A stretch of 64,000 bases of DNA. It comes from Hordeum vulgare subsp. vulgare. Taxonomy: Eukaryota; Streptophyta; Magnoliopsida; Poales; Poaceae. Each line of letters opens with the position of its first letter. Position 1 is the first letter of the stretch. Under the pieces are notes generated by a model that was not told the origin of the DNA, searched no databases, and worked only from the letters and a program-made list of their open reading frames with translations. Both the position numbers and the translations under genes were made by a program. Below, piece after piece: positions 44,616 through 55,768 of the stretch. Location: assembly GCF_904849725.1 (NCBI RefSeq), contig NC_058519.1, positions 533,828,316-533,892,315 of the forward strand. Direction: 5' to 3'.

Positions 44616-46055
44616 AATGATATGCATATGGACGAAAGGGATGAGATAGATAGAGTTGTCTTTGAACAATATCCTATCCTTAAGAATAATTTGCCTATTG
44701 AAGTGCTTGGAGATCCACCCCCACCAAAGGGTTATCCTGTGTTCGAGCTTAAACAGTTGCCAGATACTCTTAAGTATGCTTATCTTGATGAAAAAGAGAT
44801 ATATCCTGTTATTATTAGTGCTAGCCTTTCAGAGCATTATTAAAAGAAGTTACTAAAAACTCTGAGGAAGCATCGTGCTGCTATTGGATATACTCTTGAC
44901 GATCTTAAGGGCATTAGTCCCACTCTATGCCACCACAAGATTAAAACCGATCCTGATTCCAAACCAGTAGCTGATCATCAACGGAGATTAAATCCTAAGA
45001 TGAAAGAGGTAGTAAGAAAAGAAATACTAAAGCTCCTAGAAGCAGGTATTATCTATCCTGTTGCTCATAGTGATTGGGTGAGTCCGGTGCATTGCGTCCC
45101 TAAGAAGGGAGGTATTACCGTTGTCCCTAATGATAAGAATGAATTTATCCCATAGAGGATTATTACTAGCTATAGGATGGTGATCTAGTTTAGGAAATTG
45201 AATAAAGCCACTAGGAAAGATCATTATCCTTTGACTTTTATCGACCAAATGATAGAAAGACTGTCTAAACATACACACTTCTACTTTCTAGATGGTTATT
45301 CTGGTTTCTCCCAAATACTTGTTGCACAATCTGATCAGGAGAAAACCACTTTCACCTGCCCTTTCGGTACCTTTGCTTACAGACGTATGCCTTTTGGTTT
45401 ATGTAATGCACCTGCTACCTTTCAAAGATGTATGATGGCTATATTCTCTGACTTTTGTGAAAAGATTGTTGAGGTTTTCATGGATGACTTCTGTGTTTAC
45501 GGGTCTTCTTTTGATGATTGCCTCAGCAACCTTGATCGAGTCTTGCAGAGACGTAAAGACACCAACCTTGTCTTGAATTAGGAGAAGTGCCACTTTATGG
45601 TTAATGTAGGTATCGTCTTAGGACATAAAATTTCTGAAAGACGTATTGAAGTCGATAAGGCTAAGGTTGATGCGATCAAAAAAATGCCATGCCCCACAGA
45701 AATCAAAGGTATAATAAGTTTCCTTGGTCATGCTAGTTTGTATAGAAGGTTCATTAAAGACTTCTCTAACATTTCTAGGCCTCTTACCAATCTCTTGCAA
45801 AAGGATATTCCTTTTTTTAATGATGATGATTGTGAGGAAGCCTTCGAAATACTTAAGAAGGCCTTGATAACTGCGCCTATTGTTCAACCACCTCATTGGA
45901 ACTTACCTTTTGAAATCATGTGTGATCCCAGTGATTATGTTGTTGGTGCTATTCTAGGACAAAGAGTTGATAAGAAGTTGAATCTTATTCACTATGCTAG
46001 TAAAACTCTAGACAGTGCCCAAAAAACTATGCTACTACGGAAAAGGAATTTTTAG
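44616..46055 (+). pseudogene. Athila reverse transcriptase and start of RNase H, with nonsense codons
   Basis: Continues the gag-pro frame. Seen: LPDTLKYAYLDE (about 44754), LLEAGIIYPVAHSDWVSPVHCVPKKGG (about 45030), HYPLTFIDQMIERL (about 45222), MPFGLCNAPATFQRCM (about 45390), catalytic FMDD at 45477-45488 (Athila-type variant of YMDD/YLDD), and FLGHASLYRRFI (about 45720). RNase H begins FEIMCDPSDYVVGAILGQ (about 45910). Stops: TAA 44841-44843, TAG near 45153, TAG near 45186, TAG 45579-45581. A single base missing in an A-run near 46020-46026 shifts the frame, so this frame ends at 46055. Confidence 0.92.
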
Positions 46056-47689
46056 CAATCGTGTTTGCATGTGAAAAGTTCAGGTCTTACATAGTTGATT
46101 CCAAAGTCACAATTCACACTGATCATGCTGCTATTAAGTACCTCATGGAAAAGAAAGACGCTAAACCTAGACTTATCAGATGGGTTCTCTTGCTACAAGA
46201 ATTTGATTTGCATGTTGTCGATAGGAAGGGTGTTGAGAACCCAGTAGCAGATAACTTGTCTAGGTTGGAGAATGTTCTTGATGACCCACAACCTATTGAT
46301 GATAGCTTTCCTGATGAGCAATTGAATGTCATCAATACTTCACGTAGTGCACTGTGGTATGCTGATTATGCAAATTATATCGTTGCCAAATATATACCAC
46401 CTAGTTTCACATACCAGCAAAACAAGAAATTCTTCTTTGATTTGAGACATTACTTTTGGGATGATCCTCACCTTTATAAGAAAGGAGTAGATGGTGTTAT
46501 TATACGTTGTGTACCTGAACATGAATAGGGATAGATCCTACAGAAGTGTCACTCCGAGGCCTACGGAGGACACCATGCGGGAGATAGAACTGCACACAAG
46601 GTATTGCAATCAGGTTTCTATTGGCCCACTCTTTTCAAGGATGCTCGTAAGTTTGTCTTGTCTTGTGACGAATGTCAAAGAATAGGTAATATCAGTAAAC
46701 GTCAGGAAATGCCTATGAATTATTCACTAGTCATTGAACCATTTGATGTTTGGGGCTTTGATTATATGGGACCTTTTCCAAAATGCAACGGGTATACTCA
46801 TATCCTAGTTGTTGTTGATTACGTTACTAAGTGGGTAGAAGCTATCCCAACTAGTAGTGCTGATCATAACACCTCTATCAGGATGCTTAAAGAAGTTGTT
46901 TTCCCTAGATTTGGAGTCCCTAGATATCTAATGACTTATGGTGGTTCACATTTCATTCATGGTGCTTTCCGTAAAACGCTTGCTAAGTACGATGTCAATC
47001 ATAGAATTGCATCTCCCTATCATCCTCGGTCCAGTGGTCAAGTAGAGCTAAGTAAAAGAGAGATTAAGCTAATTCTGCAAAAGACTGTCAATAGGTCTAG
47101 AAAGAATTGGTCTAAGAAGCTTGACGATGCATTGTGGGCTTATAGAACTGCATATAAGAATCCCATGGGCATGTCTCCGTACAAAATGGTTTACAGCAAA
47201 GCATGTCATTTACCTATTGAGCTAGAGGATAAGGCTTATTGAGCAATCAAAGATCTCAACTTTGATTTCAAACTTGCTGGTGAGAAGAGGTTATTTGATA
47301 TTAGCTCACTTGATGAATGGAGAGCTCAGGCATATGAAACTTCCAAGTTGTTCAAAGAAAAGGTTAAGAGGTGGCATGATAAAAGGATACAAAAGCGTGA
47401 GTTCAATGTAGGTGATTATGTCTTGCTATAAAATTCTTGTTTATGATTTTTTGCACGCAAGCTTCTGTCCCAGTGAGAAGGTCCTTACATTGTTGAGGAA
47501 GTATATCGTTCCGGTGCCATCAATATCAACAACATGGAAGGTAATTTTCCGAGAGTGGTTAATGGGCACAGGATCAAGCATTATATCGCAGGTACCCCCA
47601 TAAATGTTGAAAGCAATATTATCAATACCATAACTCCGGAAGAGTACATAAGGGATATTTATCAGCCTGTTTTAGACTCCGAAAACTAA
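46056..47689 (+). pseudogene. Athila RNase H end and integrase, with nonsense codons and a lost catalytic Asp
   Basis: Second pol frame after the A-run deletion. RNase [11 protein letters not shown] (about 46066), [11 protein letters not shown] (about 46115), [10 protein letters not shown] (about 46240). Integrase: an HHCC zinc domain (EAYGGHHAG near 46555; CDECQRIG near 46669), first Asp in FDYMGPFP (about 46757), the block around the second Asp reads MTYGGSHF, where the usual Asp codon is TAT (46937-46939), and Glu in GQVELSKREIK (about 47036). The C-terminal part runs to about 47689. Stops include 46526-46528 and 47240-47242, plus others near 47430-47480. The catalytic change alone should abolish integration. 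Confidence 0.9.
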
Positions 47690-48019
47690 GAGGCATGTGA
47701 TTCCGTAAGTAAACAGACTCCAAAAATTTCCAATAGGAATTTCTCTCCGTTTTGGAATTTTTGAAAAAATAGAAAATTTTAAAGCAGTCCGGAAAGCGCA
47801 CCACGAGGCCACAAGCCTGCCAGGCGCGGGCCACCCCCTGGCCGCGCCTGGGGGGCTTGTGACCACCTCGTGTGCCTCCCGGACTCCGTTTTCTTGTGGA
47901 GTACTCCTTCTGGTCGGAAAAAAATCATTATATATTCTCCCAAAAGGTCTGACCCTCGTATCACGCAATTTTCCTCTGTTTTCGTTTCGAGCCTGTTTCT
48001 GCTGTAGATTTAGAGCAAT
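47690..48019 (+). promoter_or_regulatory. LTR-like leader with hairpin and TATA box upstream of the extra ORF
   Basis: This stretch resembles the promoter part of the element's own LTR (41510-41670): ACTCCAAAA, TTTTGGAATTT followed by an A-rich tract, then the GC-rich hairpin CACAAGCC (47810-47817)/GGCTTGTG (47854-47861) with AGGCGCGG inside. A TATA-like ATTATATATT lies at 47927-47936, about 90 bp before the ORF start. The order hairpin-TATA-leader matches the LTRs. Inference: an LTR-derived internal promoter for the downstream ORF. Confidence 0.6.
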
Positions 48020-48437
48020 ATGTCTTCTCAAGATTCAGAGGGGGAGAGCTATGTGGCCGATTACCTTGCTAACCCCAAGGTCTATGGGGACTTGGATCTT
48101 TATGGTTGGACCACTGATGAGGAAGAAGATTATTATCCCAAGGGGAAGGAAGGAACAAGTTCCGATGAAGAGGAGGCTCCTCTACCCCCAGTTGGAGACA
48201 CACATGTGGAGTTCCAGAAGTCGAGCCTCCCAGACTCAAGGAAGAAGCCTAAGATTTTTTTTTATCCCTTCTCGTCTTTTGCAGGAGAGTAAGCAAGACT
48301 TATGCCAAATGGTGTTGAGGCTTGAATAGGAAATTAATGATCTGAAGGAGCAGAATTTTATGCTCAAGAGGAAATTAAACAAGTTCAAGACCTCTACAAC
48401 AACTTCACCACCATCACCTCCAAAGGAAGACAACTAA
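48020..48437 (+). pseudogene. extra ORF downstream of pol: acidic, coiled-coil small protein
   Basis: ATG at 48020 opens MSSQDSEGESYVADYLANP. The first part is acidic (runs such as TTDEEED and SSDEEEAP). A length change in the T-run near 48257-48264 moves the frame, after which the sequence reads LLQESKQDLCQMVLRLE, EINDLKEQNFMLKRKLN (heptad-like, coiled coil) and a Thr/Ser/Pro-rich tail ending at TAA 48435-48437. A TAG at 48327-48329 breaks the second part. About 139 codons in all. No membrane segment, so it is not an obvious envelope protein. I do not recognise a family. The position (after pol, before the 3' LTR) is where Athila elements may carry an extra gene. Confidence 0.6.
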
Positions 48438-49957
48438 GCATGGGTATGGGCAATCCCCTTGGCTTATGCCAAGCTTGGGGGAGTTGCCCCGGTATCGTAT
48501 CACCATCACATCTTTTGCCTTTACCTTTGTTTTAGTTTGTTCCTTTTTGGTTTTATATTTCTCTTGTAGATTAAAGTTCTTAGTGTTTTAGGCTTGAGTT
48601 TTTCTTTGTGTCACCCCCCGATGTATTTGAGCTCGTGATCCATATAATAAAGAGTGTCTTAGTTAAGGGCCTTGCCTCAGGCCATGATCAAAAGAATGAT
48701 CTAAAGAACAAAAGCATGAAAGATCATGTAATGATCTTATGGGAAGTGATGGCTTCACATATAGAAAGAATGTTGATTGAAACTTGTTGAGGGTGGACAA
48801 ACGTAGACCTTGGTCATTGTTGCAATTAATAGGAAGTGATAAAGAAGGAGAGGTTCACATATAAATATATCATCTTTGACACCATCTATGATTGTGAACA
48901 CTCACTAAACTATTATATGCTTAGAAGTAGATGTTGGACAAGGAAGACAACATAATGAATTGTGTTTGCTTGGTTCCGAACAATGTTATATGATTAGAGA
49001 TCCCTTAGCATGTGACGCTTGCTTCCACCTCATATTAGCCAAAACTTCCACACTAAGTAGAGATACGACTTGTGCATCCATAAACCTTCAACCCAGTTTT
49101 GCCTTGAGAGTCCACCATACCTACCTATGGATTGAATAAGATCCCTCAAGTAAGTTGTCATCGGTGCAAGCAATAAAAATTGCTCCCTAGATATGTATGA
49201 TCTATTAATGTATGGAAAATAAGCTTTGTACGAACCTGTGATGAGGAAGACATAAAAGCGACAGACTGCATAATAAAGTTCTTTATCACAGGAGGCAATA
49301 TAAAGTGACGTTCCTTCACACTAAGAGGTCGCACATCCAAACCTCAAAAGCGCATGACAACCTCTGTTTCCCTCTGCGAAGGGCCTATCTTGTACCTTTA
49401 CTTTTTTTCCTTGAAAGAGTCATGGTGATCTACACCAATTCCTTATTTCGCTTTTATGTTGGCTAACGCCATATGCTAGGGAAAGATCTATATTCATATG
49501 TTGGAAGTGAGTGTTCATGAATTATTATTGTTGACATTACCCTTGAGGTAAATGGTTGGGAGGCGAAACTATAAGCCCCTATCTTTCTCTGTGTTCAGCT
49601 GAAACTTTAATCTCATGAGTACCACGTGAGTTGTAGCAATTTTAGAAGACAAAAGGATGATTGAGTATGTGGATTTGCTTTACAAGCTCTTACTTGACTC
49701 ATTCTAATGTTATAACAAATTGCAATTCCTTCAATGACTAAAGGCTATCGGTTGTTAATTCTCGGTAAGGCTCTTGATCCATACTTTACCTTGTGAAGTA
49801 ATTGTCACTTTAGCATAAGAGTTCATTTGATGGTATTGCTATTCTAACTAGGATCATGATTCCTGCATGTTCGTATCTTGTTTTCTAGACACCTCTCTCT
49901 CTAAACATGTGGGCATATTTATTGATCTTGGCTTTCGCTTGAGGACAAGCGAGGTCT
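48438..49957 (+). other. Athila 3' non-coding region
   Basis: No gene is supported in this stretch. A copy of the polypurine tract and its flank (AAGCTTGGGGGAGTTG) lies at 48471-48486, right after the extra ORF, identical over 16 bases to the true tract and LTR edge at 49958-49973. Confidence 0.75.
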
Positions 49958-49971
49958 AAGCTTGGGGGAGT
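49958..49971 (+). other. Athila polypurine tract
   Basis: AAGCTTGGGGGAGT directly before the 3' LTR (TGATACGTC at 49972). Confidence 0.88.
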
Positions 49972-51487
49972 TGATACGTCCATTTTGCAACATGCTTTCA
50001 TGTTGATATTTATCGGTTTATGGGTTGTTATTACACTTCACGGTACAATACTTATGTCTTTTCTCTCTTATTTTGCATGGTTTACATGAAGAGGGAGAAT
50101 GTCGGCAGCTGGAATTCTGGCCTGAAAAAGGAGCAAGTTTGAGATACCTATTATACGCAACTCCAAAAGCCGTGAAAATAAACGAGGATTTATTTTGGAA
50201 TTTATAAAAAATACTGGGCCGAACAAGTACCAGAGGGGAGCCAGGAGGAGGCCACAAGCCTACTAGGCGCGACCTACCGCCCTGGCCGCACCTAGCGGGC
50301 TTGTGGGATCCCTGGTGGCCCTCTGGCCCCCCTATTTTTCTACAAGAAGGGTTTCGTTCCAGAAAAAATCAAGAGGAGGCTTTCGCGAGGAATCGCCGCT
50401 GCCACGAGGCGGAACTTGAGCAGAACCAATCTAGAGCTCCTGCAGGGTCGTCCTGTCGGGGAAACTTCCCTCCCGGAGGGGAAAATCATCGTCATCGTCA
50501 TCACCAACACTCCTCTCATCAGAGGGGACTCATCACCATCAACATCTTCATCAGCACCATGTCATCTCCAAACCCTAGTTCATCTCTTCTAACCAATCTC
50601 CGTCTCGCGACTCCGATTGGTACTTGTAAGGTTGCTAGTAGTGTTAATTACTCTTTGTAGTTGATGCTAGTTGGATTACTTGGTGGAAGATTATATGTTT
50701 AGATCTTTGATGCTATTCATTACCTCTCTGGTCATGAATATGATTATTCTTTGTGAGTAGTTACTTTTGTTCATGAGGACATGGGATAAGTCATGCTATA
50801 AGTAGTCATGTGAATTTGGTATTCGTTCGATATTTTGATGTGTTGTATGTTGCTTTTCCTCTAGTGGTGTTATGTGAAAGTCGACTACATAACACTTCAC
50901 CATTATTTGGGCCTAGAGGAAGGCACTGGGAAGTAGTAAATAGATGATGGGTTGCTAGAGTGACAGAAGCTTAAACCCTAGTTTATGCGTTGCTTCATAA
51001 GGGGCTGATTTGGATCCACTAGTTTAATGCTATGGTTAGACTTTGTCTTAATTCTTCTTTCGTAGTTGCGGATGCTTGCGAGAGGGGTTAATCATAAGTG
51101 GGACGCTTGTCCAAGTAAGGGCAGTACCAAGCGTCGGTCCACCCACATATCAAAGTACTGAACGCGAATCATATGAACATGATGAAAACTAGCTTGACAG
51201 AAATTCCCAAGTGTCCTTGGGAGCGCTTTACCTCCTATAAGAGTTTGTCCAGGCTTGTCCCTTGCTACAAAAGGGATTGGTCCACTTTGTTGCACTGTTG
51301 TTACTATTGCTACTTGCTACTTGCTACGAATCTTCTCATCACACAACTACTTGTTACCGATAATTTCAGTGCTTGCAGAGATTACCTTGCTGAAAACCAC
51401 TTGTCAGATCCTTCTACTCCTTGTTGGGTTCGACACTCTTACTTATCGAAAGGACTACGATAGATCCCCTATACTTTTGGGTCATCA
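49972..51487 (+). repeat. 3' LTR of the Athila element
   Basis: 1516 bp, TGATACGTCC to GTCATCA; near-identical to 41331-42853. The hairpin region is at about 50250-50308. Confidence 0.95.
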
Positions 51488-52692
51488 GCTTCTCTCATGA
51501 TAGCAAATATTACGGTGGGTGAACGAATTACTGTCGAGCAATTGATAGAACCGCGCAAAGTCATGACAATATCTAAGGCAATGATCATACATATAGGCAT
51601 CATGTCCAAGACAAGTAGACCGATACTTTTTGCATCTACTACTATTACTCCACACATCGACCGCTATCCACCATGCATCTAGTGTATTGAGTTCATGACA
51701 AACAGAGTAACGCCTTAAGCAAGATGACATGATGTAGAGGGATAAATTCATGCAATAGATATAAACCCCATCTTTTTACCCTTGATGGCAACAACACGAT
51801 GCGTGCCTCGCTACCCCTTCTGTCACTGGGTGAGTTCACCGCACGGTATGAACCCAAAACCAAGCACTTCTCCCATTGCAAGAATCATAGATCAAGTTGG
51901 CCAAACAAAAACCACAACTCGAAGAGAATTACAAGGATATGAAATCATGCATATAAGAGATCAGAAGAAACTCAAATAAGATTCATAGATAATCTGATCA
52001 TAAATCCACAATTTATCGGATCTCGACAAACACACCGCAAAAGAAGATTACATCGGATAGATCTCCATGAAGATCATGGAGAACTTTGTATTGAAGATCC
52101 AAGAGAGAGAGAAGAAGCCATCTAGCTACTAGCTATGGACCCGCAGGTCTATGGTGAACTACTCACGCATCATGGAGAGGCAATGGTGTTGACGAAGAAG
52201 CCCTCCGTGTCCGAATCCCCCCTCCGGCAGGGCACCAGGACGTGCCGCAGATGGGATCTTGAGGAGACAAAAGCTTGCGGCGGCGGACAAGTATTTTTGT
52301 GGCTCTCTCCCGTGGTTTTGGATTTTTCGGGGATTTATAGGCGAAAAAAGTATGGCAGAGGAGCCACAGGAGGCCCACAAGCCTGCTAGGCGCCCCCAGG
52401 CCTCGGCCAGGGGGCTTGAGGCCTCCCCTGGTGCCCTCTACCTTAGTTCTCAAGCTCCGTGCGTATCTTCTGTTCCGGAAAAAATCTTTTTGGAGGTTTT
52501 ATTCCGTTTGGACTCCGTTTAATATTCTCCTCTGAAAAGGGTAAAAAACACAGAAAAAACAGGGACTGGCACTTGGCACTGAGTTAATAAGTTAGTCCCA
52601 AAAAAGATATAAAAGACATACAAAACATCCAAAGTTTGACAAAATAATAGCATGGAACCATCAAAAATTATAGATATGTTGGAGACGTATCA
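51488..52692 (-). repeat. family-A 3' LTR, U3-side fragment (continues 41026-41330)
   Basis: After the Athila insertion (the GCTTC copy at 51488-51492) the family-A LTR resumes and ends at 52692 in inverted TGATACGTC. It includes the 19-bp inverted repeat (52073-52091) and the TATA-like site (about 52331-52341). Confidence 0.94.
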
Positions 52693-55600
52693 AGCATCCC
52701 CAAGCTTAACTCCTGCTCGTCCTCGAGTAGGGAAGTGATAAAGAATGAATTTTTGATGTGGAATGCTACCTAGCATATTTGTCCTTTGTAACTTCTATCA
52801 TGTGACATGAATGTTCAGATCCGTAAGATTCAAAACAATACTTTGCTATTGACATGAAAACAATAATACTTCAAGCAAACTAGCAAGGTAATCATGAACT
52901 TTCGAAATAACAAGGCCAAAGAAAGTTATCCCTACAAAATCATATAGTGTGGCTATGCTCCATCATCCCCACACAACGAATTTAAATCATGCACAACCTC
53001 GGTATTAGCAAGTATTTGTTTTCGCACTCTTACTTTCTCAAACCTTTTTCAACTCTCACGCAATACATGAGCGTGAGCCATGGATATAGCACTTATAGGT
53101 GGAATAGAGTGTGGTGAAGGCTATGAGGCAAAAAGGCGGAGATGGTCACATTGACTCGGCGTATCAAAGGGCTATGGAGATGCCCATTAGTAGATATCAA
53201 TGTGAAAGAGTAGGGATTACCATGCAATGGGTGCACTTAGAGCTATAAGTGCATGAAAGCTCAAAAGGAGAACTAGTAGGTGCGCATCCAACTTGCATGC
53301 TCACGAAGACCTAGGGCAATTTTGAGGAAGCCCATCATTGGAATATACAAGCCAATTTATATAATGAAGATTCCCACTAGTACATGGTGGTGTCTAAACA
53401 AGAGACTCTCAATCATGAAGAACATGGTGCTATTATGAAGCACAAGTGTGGAAAAAGATAGTAGCATTGTCCCTTCTCTCTTTTTCTCTCTCTCTTTTGT
53501 TTGGGCTCTTTGGCCTCTTTCCATATTTTTTTTTGTGGGGGCAACCTTGGCCTCTTTTTTTTATTTCCTCACATGGGACAATGCTCTAATAATGATGATC
53601 ATCACACTTTCATTTACTCACACCTTAATGCTTAGAACGATGATGACTCTATAGGAAATGCCTTCGGTAGTGTACCGGGATGTGCAACGATCTAGCTTGG
53701 CATATGACATTGAAACATCTCGCTAGCTATCTTATGATCATGCAATGGCAATATGTAAGTGACGACACAAGTCATGAGACGGAACTGTGGGAGTTGCATG
53801 GCAATATATCTCGGAATGGCTATTAAAAGGCCATGATAGGTAGGTATGGTGGCTGTTTTGAGGAAGGTCTATGGTGGTTTTGTGTACCGGTGAAAGTTGC
53901 GCGGCACTAGAGAGGCTAGCAATGGAGGAAGGTGAAAATGCTCTATACCATGGACTCACATTAGTCATGAAGAACTCCCATACTTATTGCAAAAGTTTTT
54001 ATTAGTAATCGAAACAAAGTGCTAAAAGCATACTCCTAGGGGAAGGGTTGGTATGTGTTAACCATCGCGCGATCCCGACCGCAACACAAAGGATGACAAT
54101 CAATAAATCAAGTATGCTCCGACTTCCTAACATAGCGGTTCACCATACATGCATGTTACGGGAATCACTAACTTCAACACAAGTATTTCTAGAGTCACAA
54201 CACCCTACTAACATGTCTCTTAATATTACCAAATCTATGTCTCAAAACTAATTGAGAGGAATCAAACTTCTCTTTCTAATCAATGCAAAAGAAATTGGAA
54301 GTTTTATTGTATCCTCTTTGGACGCCTATCATCTTTAGGACTACTTTCATAGGACAAGCCAACTACCAAGTTACTCAGAGAGAGCACTCTCAAAAAGATA
54401 TGTCAATTAACATAGAGGTTCACCATACGTGCATGCTACGGGAATCACTAACATCAACACAAGTATTTCTAGATTCACAACATCCTACTAACACGACTCT
54501 AACATTACCATATCCATATCTCAAAACTAATTGTGAGGAATCAAACTTCTCTTACTAATCAATGCACTTGAATATGAAAGTTTTTAATATATCTTCTTTG
54601 GATGCCTATCATATTTAAGACTAATTTCATAACACATGCCAATTACCAAGTTACTTAGAGAGAGCACTCTCAAAAAGATATAAGTGAAGATCGAGAGTTC
54701 TTATTTCTCCAAAATATGACACCGTCGTGCTCTAAAAGATCTAAGTGAAGCACTTAGAGCAAAGTTATCTAGCTCAAAAGATATAAGTGAAGCACATGCG
54801 ATCTAAATTGCCTAACTCAAAATATATAAGCGAAGCTCAATGAGTATTCTAGAAAATTCACGATGAGTGCATGTCTCTCTCAAAAGGTGTGTAGCAAGGA
54901 TGATTGTGACACAACAAAAAGAAAAGACTCCTATAATACACGACGCTCCAAGCAAAAACACATATCATGTGGTGAATAAAAATATAACTCCAAGTAATGT
55001 TACCGATGGATTGAAGACGAAAGAGGGGATGCCTTCCCGGGGCATCCCCAAGCTTAGGCTTTTTGGTGTCCTTGAACTTGTCTTGGGATGCCTTGGGAAT
55101 CCCCAAGCTTGAGCTCTTTCCACTCTTTATCCCTTTGTCCATGAGAACATCACCCAAAACTTGAAAACTTCACAACACAAAACTTAAACAGAAAATCGTG
55201 ATAACATTAGCACAAGAAAACAAACTACCACCTCTTTAGGTACTGTAGAAAACTAGATTTCTATTTATATTGGTGTTATATTACTGTATTATCACTTTTC
55301 CATGGCTAGTACCCCCCGATACTATCCATAGTTTCATCAAAATAAGCAATCAACACAACAATAACAGAATCTGTCAAAAACAGACCAGTCTGTAGCAATC
55401 TGTATACTTCTTATACTTTCGGTATCTCATGAATTCTTAAAAATTACAAAAATTTGGGTAATTGGCATATAAACCAGCAGAAAAAAGAATCAACTCAAAA
55501 TCTCTTTCTGGATAAAAATGAAAAATACTTTCGTGAGCAAAAAGTTTCTGTCTTTTTCCAGCATGATCAAACAACCATCACCAAAACTAGTCATAAAGGT

Positions 55601-55768
55601 TTTACTTGGCTCAAACACAGTAAGAAACACAAAAAACACAATCATAACATAATTATGATGGTGTGGACGCAACAAAATAGAAAGCAGAAAAGCAAATATA
55701 AATTCATTGGGTTGCCTCACAACAAGCGCTATTGTTTAACGCCCTTAGCTAGGCATAAGGCGATAGAA
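52693..55768 (-). other. family-A 3' non-coding region of the second complete element
   Basis: Polypurine tract at 52693-52707; no gene. A pyrimidine-rich tract lies about 53470-53570, two polypurine-tract-like copies at 55042-55055 and 55098-55110, and an internal tandem duplication at 54131-54683 makes this copy longer than its sisters. Confidence 0.8.
54131..54683. repeat. tandem duplication of about 280 bp inside the family-A non-coding region
   Basis: The block starting ACATAGCGGTTCACCATA (54131) recurs at 54411 as ACATAGAGGTTCACCATA, and both units end with GAGAGCACTCTCAAAAAGATAT (about 54402 and 54683). The units have diverged by scattered substitutions and small gaps. The sister elements (12480-12750 and 35210-35450) carry a single copy. 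Confidence 0.8.

Larger units (their letters stand above)
41331..51487 (+). mobile_element. full-length Athila-type Ty3/gypsy element (TSD GCTTC)
   Basis: GCTTC flanks at 41326-41330 and 51488-51492. Order: 5' LTR 41331-42853, primer-binding site 42863-42880, gag-protease, RT, RNase H, integrase, an extra ORF behind an LTR-like stretch, a 1.5-kb non-coding part, polypurine tract 49958-49971, 3' LTR 49972-51487. The LTRs differ at 4 of 195 bases in a sampled block (41941 versus 50581), less than in the family-A element at 32221-40318, in keeping with its being a younger, nested insertion. It is an old autonomous design, now inactive through stops, a frameshift and a lost catalytic residue. Confidence 0.96.
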
